From: Pelodera strongyloides | Taxonomy: Eukaryota > Nematoda > Chromadorea > Rhabditida > Rhabditidae | Direction of reading: 5' to 3' | NCBI GenBank assembly: GCA_036852015.1 | Contig: JAANDG010000042.1 | Location: 62,001-126,000 of the forward strand | DNA length: 64,000 nt | Shown here: positions 1 through 10,732 of the stretch, one piece after another | Position numbering within the stretch: position 1 is the stretch's first letter | Layout of the letters: each line of letters opens with the position of its first letter | Translations under genes and position numbers: made by a program | The notes under the pieces: generated by a model | Told to the model about the DNA's origin: nothing | Databases searched by the model: none | Seen by the model: the letters and a program-made list of their open reading frames with translations, nothing else

Positions 1-3000
1 TTAATTGAGGAAATCGTTGTCAGCCGCTGAACATACAATATAAAAATGTGCAAAACCCGCAAGTGCAGAAAAGGGAATTGGAACGGTTTGAACGGGACGA
101 ATGATTAAAAAATACGGCCGATATGGGAGATCAATACACACAGAATGTCGATGGTAGGGTGGAACGCTTGTAGAGAATCGCTGCTTCTACATTTAAAGGC
201 TCAGGCCCACGTAAGCAAAGTTATTCCACATTTTCTACAAGAAACTGCAGCATTTCACTAATCTGATGGTTCAAACTGTAGTGAAATATGGAAGTTATTA
301 GCGAAACCAGATCCCTAGATATGAGCGGTGGTTATCAACCTCGGCACATTTGTTTGATTGCCATGATGAGTGCTATTGAGTCGGATCTGCATGTAAATTA
401 TATCTCCAATTATTTTCTGTGCAATAGTCTCCAAAGGAAATATTGTTGCGAAGCGGATGTTTGTTCAAAAATCCACGGTTCATATCTGGAGGTACAATTT
501 TGCCAAAAACTTCTGCATTTCACTACAGTATAAAATGCGGTTTCTGCTTTCATTATTTTAAAAACATGTAGTTATGTCACAGAATACCATTATATTTTTT
601 AAGTGCGGTTGTGCCTTTAAAGCGTACTGGCATTATTGAAACCAAAAATCTTAGGATTGGTGTTACTTTATTATTCACAAGATAACTTGGAAAATTCAAC
701 GGTTGTTACTTCGCATTGTAAAGAAAGACATTGTTAACCTAGCCAAACTGAAATGGCACACTCCTACATGGTTTGGAATAGTTTGATAACATTCCAAGTA
801 GAAATGTTATAGTTAGAATGACAATTGTATTCGGGGGTGGGGTGACTAACGGGCGGTGGGACCGCATCCCATATAGACGGAATTTATATGAGAAGACTAT
901 ACACCCTGAATTTAGGGAAGAAATGGAGAGGATGTGAGAAAAAGGGGCCTCCCTGCCGGGCAGATGGACCTACTTGTATTGTATGCAAATGCAGAAATGG
1001 GTCGGGGCGGATATTATCCCATGTACCCGAATTCTATTGGGCCACTAAGGAATGAGAAAACCTCGTCAGTTGCTTTGATTAAACCCAATGTGTAAGTGTT
1101 CCGATGCATCACTTGCTGATGTGAAGTGAGGTTTTTTCTCCAACAAGTTTCATATTGTGAGTGAAGACTGCTTTGACTTGTTTTTCTTCTTCTATTGATT
1201 GAAAAAGAGTGAACATAAAAAGTGGGAAAAGTAGCTGGTTTGTTGAAAAAAATGGACAAAAGTAAAAACATAGAAAATTAGTCGGTATCGATAAAAAATA
1301 CCTATTAAAACAGGCATATACAAAATGAAGTGAACGTTATGTTGTTAAAGAGTCAACACTTTTTGCGGTGCAAAAAAAGGAACATTGGTGTGAACACTGT
1401 CCCGACGGCAGGCGCTCAAAAAATAAACCAAAGTCGTATGAATACACTGCCAAAATGGAACATTGTAAATTAACTACCAGCCGCACAATTGATTTATTGG
1501 AATAGACGTTTACACTATATCTTTAAAACGTATGAGGGCTCTACTGTTAAAATGCTGAAAATAAAATATCAATCATTGCCAGTACGAGAACATGGAATGT
1601 GATACGAAGAAAACTCATCTGGTACTGAAAAAGGGGCATTCATGGAATTGGTCATCTCATTCATATGTCTTACGGATGGTGCGTATGCAATGGCGCCCGG
1701 AGTGTTCTATAGCCTACCTAATACTTGCGAGCAATAGGAAATGCTAAACCGTGAGTTCAGCACCCAAGGAAATTGAACAGTGTTGACGTTCGATATTTAA
1801 ACAGGCGAGTAAAGGGTTTGTGAGCAAACAGATGAGCAAAACCGCTGAAAGGAAAGTATGGGAAGAATATATGAAGTATTTTGCAGCTGCCTGAATAGTC
1901 TGCCTGAATAGTTGACCTTATTATCAGGGCTGCTTTCGAACACTGTCCGCAATCAATCTTATCAAAACCTAAGACACAATATCAAACGCGTTTTTCTCTT
2001 TATACGAGTAGAATGAGCGGAAGTTGGCACAAAACAGCGTTCTCGCTCGTTGCCAGCCCACAAAATACTTTAATACAAATACCAATATAATTACATCAAC
2101 GTGCAACTGCTGGATAGAGATACTACGTAAATGGGAAAGAGAATTCAGGGATTTCAGCTAGACAATGCAAAAATGTTTTGTGATAAAGCAACTGTTCATG
2201 TAAACAAAGTTGAATGCCTACTGGTTTCCATTGTTCAAAGTAAATTGCGAAGGTATGGTTGTTTGAGTTGACTTAGCAAAGAATGCAACTGGGGAGAAGA
2301 TGTTTGCGGAGCACACACTGGGTCACAGACAGGTTAACTGCGGTATTGGGCGATTGGTTGAGAACGCTCATCGAGATAAAGAGTAAGACCTGCATCGGAA
2401 AAAGCGGTCGATAACTGATAAGTAATTAGGTGCCATTGGTGATGATATTCACTACTAAATGTGAACATGAGTGTGAGCAGTTTTTCAGTTACTCTCTCTC
2501 TCTCTCTCTCTGAGTCGTCTCATACATGAAAGTCAGCTGGAAAGACAACTAATATGTTTTGTGCAAAAAGAATTCATTGTTGAGAAGAGGATGCAAATTT
2601 TCTGTGGATTAATTTAAAATTTGATGCCGCTTTTTTCCGTTCGGTATGACCGTTTAGACGGTTTAGACACGGAACATCAATGGAGGACATTATATTTCAA
2701 TTGTGTCACTCACGCTCCCTGTCTGTCCCTTTCTCTCTCTCTCTCTCTATTTTTCAAATGGAAAGACAATATTACTCTAAAATGAGAATCGACAAGCAGA
2801 AAACAATGTTCATACAAGGAGTGGCCTCTCTTTGTGTCTGGGAAATTTTCCATTAATATATCAGTTTCCAATTTATTGAAAGAAATAACAACACAAAATA
2901 CCGGTCAGCTAACAAAAGTCAACTCGTTTTTTTTTCTTCACGATAGCGTAGATACGTTTTGAAAATACGCTTTGCGATAGTTTTCAATACCGTGCGCTTA

Positions 3001-4336
3001 GATAGGCTGATTGTAGCAACTATATATGGTTTATTGGTGCTGAATAACAAATAATCACCAAGAAACTATAAAGTTCGCCGAGATCGCAAGTTAAATAATG
3101 AGAGTTTTGGTGAAATATGAAACTCATTAAGTAGTTAATTAGGCAGTTTCACAATAAATAGAGTGCCGCGAGTCTTGACCACTGTGTGTCCTTGAGGGTT
3201 GTGGGGAGGGCGATATAGAATGAGAGCACAGAAAACAACTTGATCCATATCGTCGATTCACAGTATGATCAGGTCACGAGTAACGGAGGGAATGTGATTG
3301 CATCATCGAACTTCAACTTATCAAGTATACGATATCGGAGAGTAAAGACCAAAACACCCTGCATTCGTCACAATAATTCAGAAGACCAAATTAATTTCGA
3401 ACTTCATTCAAACGCCCTCAGTTCTGTCACACAGCTGATAAAGCCCATGAAATGAAGTTATCTTTTGTTTGAGTAAGACATAAAGGCAACAAAACAAACC
3501 AGCGAATATTGCAAGCTAATCAAATATATGAAATATATTAGCAAATAGATAGGGAACACAACTTACAGTAAGTACTCTTCTATTCAACATGCAACTGTTT
3601 GCCGTCTTGATCTAGTCTTGATCTAGTATATACATTGTGCGGTCTGTCAACTCACTCTAGTCGAGTTCAATCAAATACTTTTTTTGTTTACTGTTTGACC
3701 TTGCATGTTAGTCTTTGTCTACTTTGAACCGATTCAACCCTTTCTTCTCAGTTTTGTGAAGTACATCATACGGAGAATGGACATTTACTAAACCAACGCT
3801 CATCCAGGGTTGTTAGAAATAAACGAGAATATTTCATTAGCATTGCTTTATATGCATACCCTAGTCGACATGTGGATACAATTAAATGTCATTTTAGTTT
3901 TTTTATTAATTAATATTTGATTTATATAATTTCATTTTACATGACCTTTTTGACATATGATGCGAGTTCTGCTTCTTCTTACGAATGCTTTGTTCACATT
4001 TATAGACAATTGCGCATGTCGCGGGGAACGGAAAAATAAATTGAACCTTTTAATTTGTCATTCAATATCAGAGAGGCAATTTGGAACGAATTGGACATAA
4101 ACCATCCATCAACAAGGGACAACCGAATTATTCTTTTATTAAAAAGCCCAGTATTAAATGTGATTCAAAGCAGTGCCGTGGACTTCACTACTTCAATTTT
4201 TGCGGTGGAATCCTCGACGGCCCTGAAAATAGTTTTCTTGTGACTTAAATACATAATGCGTTCGTAAATTTACTCAATATTTCTGTCTGGTAAGTGCAGT
4301 TCGCAGCATTAGATATGCATGGTTTCCAGAAGGATG
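1..4336. other. Region without recognised gene
   Basis: Only short open frames of 60-85 codons occur here, with no recognisable domain and no convincing exon chain on either strand. It holds two short (TC)n microsatellites near 2488-2511 and 2730-2748 and otherwise unstructured AT-rich DNA. Exons of a gene starting left of the window cannot be excluded. Confidence 0.6.
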
Positions 4337-5705
4337 CTATAAGACAATCCCCCAGAACAAAGCTAGACAGAAAAATGCTTCTAGTCTAACATGAGCATTA
4401 CCTGAGACCATGTTATTCAGACAGACAGCTAGACGACAGATGGCAAAGTAGCCAAGGACGGATAGGATAAAAATCAACACGAAGTGGTGTTGTTGGAAAA
4501 GTGTGAGAATCGGGTAGAGCCAGTATCCATCAACGTGACGAACATAGAAGAGTCTGAAATACACATGATTGTAATTCTTCTCATAAACACATATCTTGAT
4601 ATCTTGATAATCATTTTTTTGGTTTAACAATACAATATCGCCCACATATCCTACGATAGAGGTAAATATTTGCAAGACTGTGAAATGCCTGACGCCAGTA
4701 CCTATGCACTTGATATTCCATTGTTTTATCATTTCTAATTACCTGTTTGCTAATCAACGATAACACGATGAGTTATATACTACTTCCTCTTACAGGGTTG
4801 CATCACAATGATTGTGCTGCAACCCTGTGGTGTTATTTAACAAATAAATAAATATATAGCACAACAATACAGACTAAGCCACTTTGCCAAGTTTCAACAA
4901 AAATATCATTACAAATTAAGAAATTGATCCTCACATTCCAAAGTAGAATGATACAAGTAACACGGAGAGCAGGAAGGTATTCCTTTTAGAAGTTGCTGGG
5001 TGCTTGACGAGGAGTAGTTCGAGAATAAGATGTAGAACGGGAAGCGAGTGTGTGACATGGTTGATCCATGAGGGAATCAATCGTCTTATCCATTCAGGCA
5101 TTACCATTTCGGGATCAATTGCATACAAAGACCAGAAGAGGGCACATGTCACCTGAATGCACACGACTTTTCTCACACCAGCAAGGCTTGAGCCCCGTTT
5201 CGTACAATAATCCTCCGCAAACATCTGTGTGACAGTTCACGCACTAGGTTAAGCAGACAATAGTTTCCAAAAGATAAGCACAGAAGAGGTTCATACATTT
5301 AAATATTCTACAGGCACATAGACATCCTTACGAAAATACTGAAAGAAATACTCACAACTCCCAAGGGAAAAACAGACGTGTAGAAACAGAATGAGCTAAC
5401 TTTCTGCAGCAACTTTGATTTTGTGATTGTTGTAACCAATGAAATCACAGAGAAGGCAACGAACAAAACCTAGATAAAAATATAGGATTATAGGACTTGA
5501 TTCCCGACAATAAAACCACGACAACATAAAAACGGCAAGAAACCAAATAAAATAGGCAACTTACAAAATTAATATTCGTGAGCATCACAAGCTTCGCCGA
5601 CCAGTTTGGACTTCCTATTCTCGGCATATATTGAACGTCATAGTATAGAGATCCACACCACACACAGGCAAGGAGCAAGTGAATTGTCAAACGAAGACTC
5701 GACAT
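4337..5705 (-). CDS. AIG1/ADTRP-family integral membrane hydrolase, copy 1
   Basis: Four exons on the minus strand: 5705-5565, 5469-5356, 5152-4935 and 4553-4337, about 229 aa. AIG1 and ADTRP are multi-pass membrane threonine hydrolases acting on fatty acid esters of hydroxy fatty acids. The proposed nucleophile Thr lies in LVMLTNINF at the end of exon 1, and the catalytic His in WINHVTHS in exon 3. Exon 4 carries the family motif VRHVDGYWLYPIL. Five or six hydrophobic helices are visible. The start is taken at the second in-frame Met (5705), because homologues begin close to the first helix; an upstream Met at 5735 is possible. The C-terminus after NNMVS may instead splice to an unseen exon, since a GT follows it. 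A paralogue lies about 1 kb upstream in the same orientation. Family assignment is firm; the substrate is inferred. Confidence 0.85.
4792..4828. repeat. Short palindrome in intron 3 of AIG1-like copy 1
   Basis: Two arms of about 18 nt (ACAGGGTTGCA with CACAAT, and their complement) meet with almost no loop and one mismatch. It is too short for a pre-miRNA. It may be the remnant of a small inverted-repeat element. Confidence 0.5.
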
Positions 5706-6760
5706 ACGATAATTTAACAAAAAATCTGGAAACATATGTACTGGACTATAATGTTTGGAGTATAATGACTTTGCGTGGATTGATTTATAGGAACGCGTAA
5801 AATGTAAAGAATTGTGCGTTATTGCACGACTTCAACGTAATCGATAGGCAAACAGTGTTAGCGAAAATATGACGAGCTCAACAATATGCCGCGGGAACGG
5901 ACAAAGGTCATGAATACACACGGAACACGAAAAGGGTGAGGAACTTGTATAACTACAATATTTTATCACAACAACAACAAATTTGTGTCCAGAATAGCAT
6001 CAAGGACCACAATAACATTGGGTTTGACAGGTCATCCTCCTGTTTTCGATCCAATTCTCTGGTTGGTTATCCCCTACATTTCAGGGTCAAGGACAGAGTG
6101 CCCCAACCCATTTTGCCGTACTTCAATATGAGGTCATGGAAACAAAAACATAACCAACATCTACATTATGTTTTCAAATCCTACATTGAATCAGAGCATA
6201 ACTCAATCATTCCACAAAAAAAATTATCCGTAATTGTGATTTATTTTGTTTTCCTTGTGTTCAGCAAATGATAATTTGTTTCGTTCTTAGTGCACATCCT
6301 GTTGATATAATTTAATAATGCTTTAAAGTTCCCATAGTTCGATCGACAGGTGAGTGTCCTGAAGATTTGTGAATCAGCTGTTACGTAGTACTCTCGATAA
6401 CCAACTTCTCTTTACAAACACATATTACTGGCTGTGTATAAAACAGCGCGTATCACATTTTTTCATGTATATACTGCATACGTTGATTATAATCGACAAT
6501 GGGCAATTTAGGAGCAATTTGATTAAATAAAGTCCAAAGCAAGGCAAATATTAATTGCAAAGGCTCAGGCATTCGCATTCCAATAATTTATATAAATAAA
6601 AAACGAAACAACCTGTATTTGCGTGTTTGGGCAGATAAATCAGCTTACGAACTATTTACATTAACATGGTGATCAAAACCCTGTAGACAAATGAAGAAGA
6701 AAAAAACTGAACGTAATCCTAAACCAAACGCAGAACTACGATACGGGTAAAATGAATAAA
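5706..6760. other. Intergenic spacer between the two AIG1-like genes
   Basis: About 1.05 kb separates the stop codon of copy 2 from the start of copy 1. A 111-codon open frame on the plus strand (5936-6271) has no recognisable domain and is probably chance. The spacer presumably holds the copy 2 3' end and the copy 1 promoter; no clear motif was identified. Confidence 0.5.
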
Positions 6761-8313
6761 TTAGTTTCTCTTGGTCTTGTGGTGTGCTCCAGCACGATGT
6801 TTCTGTGGGTGCAATTGCTTGGAAGTGACATCAAGGAAGATGAAGAACACGTAGAAGACGGCAACACAGGCCACGATGAACAGAGCTCTGGCGGGGAGGG
6901 GAAGGGCACCCAGGATGGGGTAGGCCCAGAAACCAGTCAGGTAGTGCACGTAGTGGATACTAAAATATAATCGTACTACTTAGTTTATTTGAAATGATAT
7001 TTGTCTTTTCTTGTGTGTTTGTGCTCATATATATGTAATAAATGATCCTAATACACCTTCCTGTTGTAACACGACTAGCAAGCTCTACAAAGACACTCGG
7101 GGGTTACCACTCCGTTTTTACAATTAAAACTCACTCAATCAGATACAAAATAGCAAATACAGCAATTGCAATGACTGCACTGGATTTCTTGACCGAGCCA
7201 TGATTCCACAAGTAGAGATCGATGAGGATAGTTATGGCTGGCAATGTGTGCTGGAATCATATCTTTCATGTAAGATTAAATAACGTTTCATTATTACAGA
7301 CCAAAACAGCACAGGGTCAAATTCATATCTGCAAGGTGAACGGTGCTAAAAACCGATCATAAACTAGGATCTTGAAATACTAAGAATGTCTGAAATACGA
7401 CGAATGTACTCACGATGGCATTGTTGTACCAAGTGATTGATAGAATTTTCTTTGCCGTTTCATCGTGCAATAGGAAATCGGGATCAGCGAAGAAGAGACC
7501 CCAGAACAGGAAGACGACAGACTAAATAGCTGCTTTTCTGCACCAAAAGAAGACTTGAAATCATACCAAGTGTGGAAGAAAACACTGAATTGTGACCCTT
7601 TCGTATCTTAATGGGAAAATTCCACTTAAACTTCGGAACAGCTTTTGTCAAAAGTAGATCTAATTATATCTCGTTACACCTATTTTCTTTATTCTGCTTT
7701 ACTCCGTTCTTTGTATGGGAGAAGCATGAAATTAATCGTCTCTTGGACGGTAACGGCTTAGACACAGTCTTTTACTTAAACTGAAATTATAGCGGTTCCA
7801 TACACTATTTATAGCCGTGGTGCCATACTTATTTGCCAATATACATTCAGCCGGATTTCGCTTTTAAGTTGTAAGCATATTAAAATGACACACCATTCCG
7901 ATGGGCCCAGCAATCACTTTGGACAAGAAGTCGAAGTATTTACAGGAACCATATACAGAGATGATGATTCCGTACAGATGGTAAAAGGTTTGCAGGTACT
8001 GAAATAACTTAGTTGTTAACTTAACATAGAATACACACATAATTCACGTAAAGTGTTTCTCTTGCTATCTATTTTCATATGTCAATGTCGGGTTGCAGAC
8101 GCAGTGTGGAAAACTCCGGAGTGCACATGGGTGACCAGTTTATAGATAATCATGTCATACCAAGTCGATGAGCGTGAGCCAAACAAATTTGGAGAAGAAC
8201 TGTTGCGGAATTGGGAGCAGTTCTCCTTTGACCAGATTGTAGTCAAACCAACAGGTGTAAACGTAGATGGAAGATGCAATTAGATGGAAGAGGGTACGGA
8301 TATTGACACCCAT
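6761..8313 (-). CDS. AIG1/ADTRP-family integral membrane hydrolase, copy 2
   Basis: Five exons on the minus strand: 8313-8161, 7998-7894, 7521-7414, 7250-7135 and 6959-6761, with phases 0,0,0,2 and about 226 aa. The Thr nucleophile motif is FVWLTLIDL at the end of exon 1. The His lies in NNAIVHTLPAI across exons 3 and 4, and the late motif is HYVHYLTGFWAYPIL. Both residues proposed as catalytic in human AIG1 are therefore kept. The C-terminus is short, polar and rich in His and Lys. The start codon directly follows a strong acceptor (TTTATTTTCAG), suggesting trans-splicing or an intron in the 5' UTR. It is paralogous to copy 1 just downstream, but with quite divergent sequence, so the duplication is old. 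Confidence 0.87.
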
Positions 8314-8324
8314 CTGAAAATAAA
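8314..8324 (-). other. 3' splice acceptor abutting the AIG1-like copy 2 start codon
   Basis: On the minus strand a U-rich acceptor TTTATTTTCAG ends exactly at the ATG at 8313. No plausible coding first exon was found upstream. In a nematode this fits a spliced-leader addition site; a cis-spliced 5' UTR exon is the alternative. Confidence 0.5.
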
Positions 8325-8420
8325 GGACTTTTATTGTAAATCTGTTTCACACTGTGTGTCAAATGCAATAGAAGAACAAATGAATCTCCCAAAACAAGCG
8401 AAAACTCGGCCGCTGCATTA

Positions 8421-8654
8421 GGGCGCGTTTAAGATGGCCGAAAGAAATAAAAAAAATGCGTTTTCGGCCGTTCAGGTTGGCCGAAAAGAAAATGTTTAAT
8501 ACTAAGGGAAAATGAAAAAATACAGTAATTTTTTTCGGGTTTTGTCTGCGTCTCTTGTTTTTGCATTGTCTTTCAAAAGTTTTCTTTCTGGCCAACCTGA
8601 ACGGTCGAAAACCTATTTTTTTTTTCTTAAAAAAAAAACATCTTAAACACGCCC
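8421..8654. mobile_element. PIF/Harbinger-like MITE with TTA target duplication
   Basis: An element of about 234 bp has terminal inverted repeats beginning GGGCG(C/T)GTTTAAGATG. A second inverted block reads TTTTCGGCCGTTCAGGTT and its near-complement. TTA flanks both ends (8418-8420 and 8655-8657). A 3-bp TWA duplication with GGG-starting termini is typical of Tourist-type (PIF/Harbinger) MITEs. There is no coding capacity. It sits about 110 bp upstream of the AIG1-like copy 2 start codon. Confidence 0.6.
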
Positions 8655-9616
8655 TTACAAAAAAGGACAATCTCACGAACAGACCGCTAGATTCCCTGTA
8701 TGCTATGTTCGTCTGATTTTTGTTTACCAGCATCGAACTTTGCTTGTCATGTTTATGTTTAGGTAAACATTATCTTGAAATCTCAGACTGACTCTAGAAA
8801 TTCAAGGGAGAGGATTCTGCAATTTGCTTATTAGTATTTAGAAAAAGAGTGGAGACACGAGACAGTATACGAGTAAACTATATTTTTGGAACGCATTATG
8901 TGGTGATTTTCTATTTAAAGACATAGTTCAATTATAATATTAGTACCCTTCAACAAAAATTCATGCGTTTACCGCTGCAGTAAGCAACACGCTGGTATTC
9001 CTCTTAAATGGCATTTACGATTGGGCTTTACTGACTCGGTGAATGCACATTTATGAAGAAGTCCGGTACAAATGGACAGTCGCAACTAAATACGGTATTC
9101 TAAGCCATCAAAACCCGCTAAGATTCGATTGTTGGAAGCGAGTTCGACCAATTAGTGCAACACTCTAAAACGCAGATGCGTCAACGAAGAGAGATGACAG
9201 GAGGCAAGAAAGTTGGCCGTTCACAATAAAACATGTTGACAAACATATGAAAACATCTATTTAACGCCGGTCTGAACCTCAACAGAAAGACTCTCAAACA
9301 ACGGCACTTCAAGAAGGCACGAATAGGTATTGAAATACAAAACAACAGAACAAATAAGACAGTTTCTAAGGATAAAAAACATGTTTATTGGAGCAGATCC
9401 CAGTGGCCACAAACTATTAATGTTTAGTGAGTGAACATCAGTGCAAATGTCAGCAATGTGAGCGCCAAATACTTATCAGTTTGACATCTTTCTTGATCAA
9501 GAAACGATTGCATTTGTAGTTTGTTGCAAAACAATACTGTAGTGACCTGTAGTCTGCCGTAGCCAACCCAGGGCCATGGAAAACCAATAGACCTATATAG
9601 CAAACGTCTATCCCAA

Positions 9617-9764
9617 AGACCTAAATAGCAACGTAATAGCACGAGCAATAGTGCACAGTTAGCACCAAAAGAGAGCTAATTGTGTCTAGTTTGGTGTCTA
9701 GTGGCGTGGGATTTGGTGCTAACTGCGTACTATTGCTCGTGCTAATACGTTGCTATTTAGGTCT
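9617..9764. repeat. Palindromic element of about 148 bp
   Basis: The left arm starts AGACCTAAATAGCAACGT and the right arm ends with its complement ACGTTGCTATTTAGGTCT. Arms of about 53 nt are nearly complementary, around a centre of about 40 nt. No clear target duplication was seen. Probably a small foldback MITE or its remnant. Confidence 0.65.
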
Positions 9765-10156
9765 ATGTACTAGACCTGGTCTATTCATTTTGTGTGATCA
9801 ATGGGTGCCAAGATATTGAATGTGGGCCAAGAGCAATTCGTTGGTGCCAAGAGTTGGTCTAGAAAGACACAACTCAAGAAAACTGCTCATTCAATCAATG
9901 GTCGTTTTTAAAAAGCATGGTCTTGGGTCACAATTAAGCTATTTAAAATTGGTCGGGGACTTTTTTTTTGTTTTGTACGGGCCAAACAATATCTGTGATG
10001 TTGCATACCAAACAATGACATGTAATGCAAACATTTTTTCAAACAAATGCTATCCAATTTTTTTCTTATTATGCTGATTGCTTCGTTTAAATAGAGCTAC
10101 CTGAGGGCTGTGCTGCTTTATTGACGCGATGGAGGGGAAAATTATGAAAATATTGT

Positions 10157-10218
10157 TCATATGCATAATAAGGTAAAATATGCATAATAAGGTAAAAGAA
10201 TGCATAATAAGGTAAAAT
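10157..10218. repeat. 19-bp tandem repeat, three copies
   Basis: The unit ATGCATAATAAGGTAAAA is repeated three times with one or two base changes. It lies in AT-rich intergenic DNA. Confidence 0.75.
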
Positions 10219-10732
10219 ATGTTCTGCACAATATTTAGAAAAATATTATTTGCACTCAAGTAGGTAAACGCAACTCCTTAATTGCTGCTTAATTAAAAAA
10301 ATCCCGTACGCCTGCATTTTGTTTCATTCTGTTTGAAAAGGTGCGGGTCCCGAGTAGACGCAACTGTCGTTTAAGGGCGTACTGTAGCTGAGAACAGCTG
10401 CTGTGTTGACATAGAGACACCAGACAACGAAGAGTCACTGTGTGATTGATGAGGGTCCAAAGAATTCCTAGGATATGGGCGGATGTGGGTGTCTACCGGT
10501 ATAAAAGTTCTTATTTTTCGTTTTTTTTTGGTATGCCGTCGATAAGTAATATTGTTTTGTTCCGGAATATTTAGCTCGTTCGTGTATTCTTAATATATGT
10601 ATTATCCGCATTTTTTGTCTTTAAACATGTTTTTTTGTACCACCCTGGTAGGTTGTGTCCTGTCATTGAACTGTTTTTGCGCATGTATGATGAACTTGTC
10701 ATTTACGATAATGTATCTAATTCTATTATAGA

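Larger units (their letters stand above)
8655..10732. other. Intergenic region with small repeats
   Basis: No gene is recognised. It contains a 148-bp palindrome (9617-9764) and a threefold 19-bp tandem repeat (10157-10218). Open frames are all short, and none shows domain-like composition. Confidence 0.55.

Noticed and set aside
4792..4828. Pre-miRNA hairpin
   Set aside because: The palindrome is only 37 nt with essentially no loop, too short for a miRNA precursor.
5936..6271. 111-codon plus-strand frame between the AIG1-like genes
   Set aside because: No domain, no homologous look, and no splice context; probably chance in a spacer.
8359..8733. 124-codon minus-strand frame
   Set aside because: It spans the TTA-flanked MITE and A/T runs, with Lys/Phe-rich low-complexity composition.
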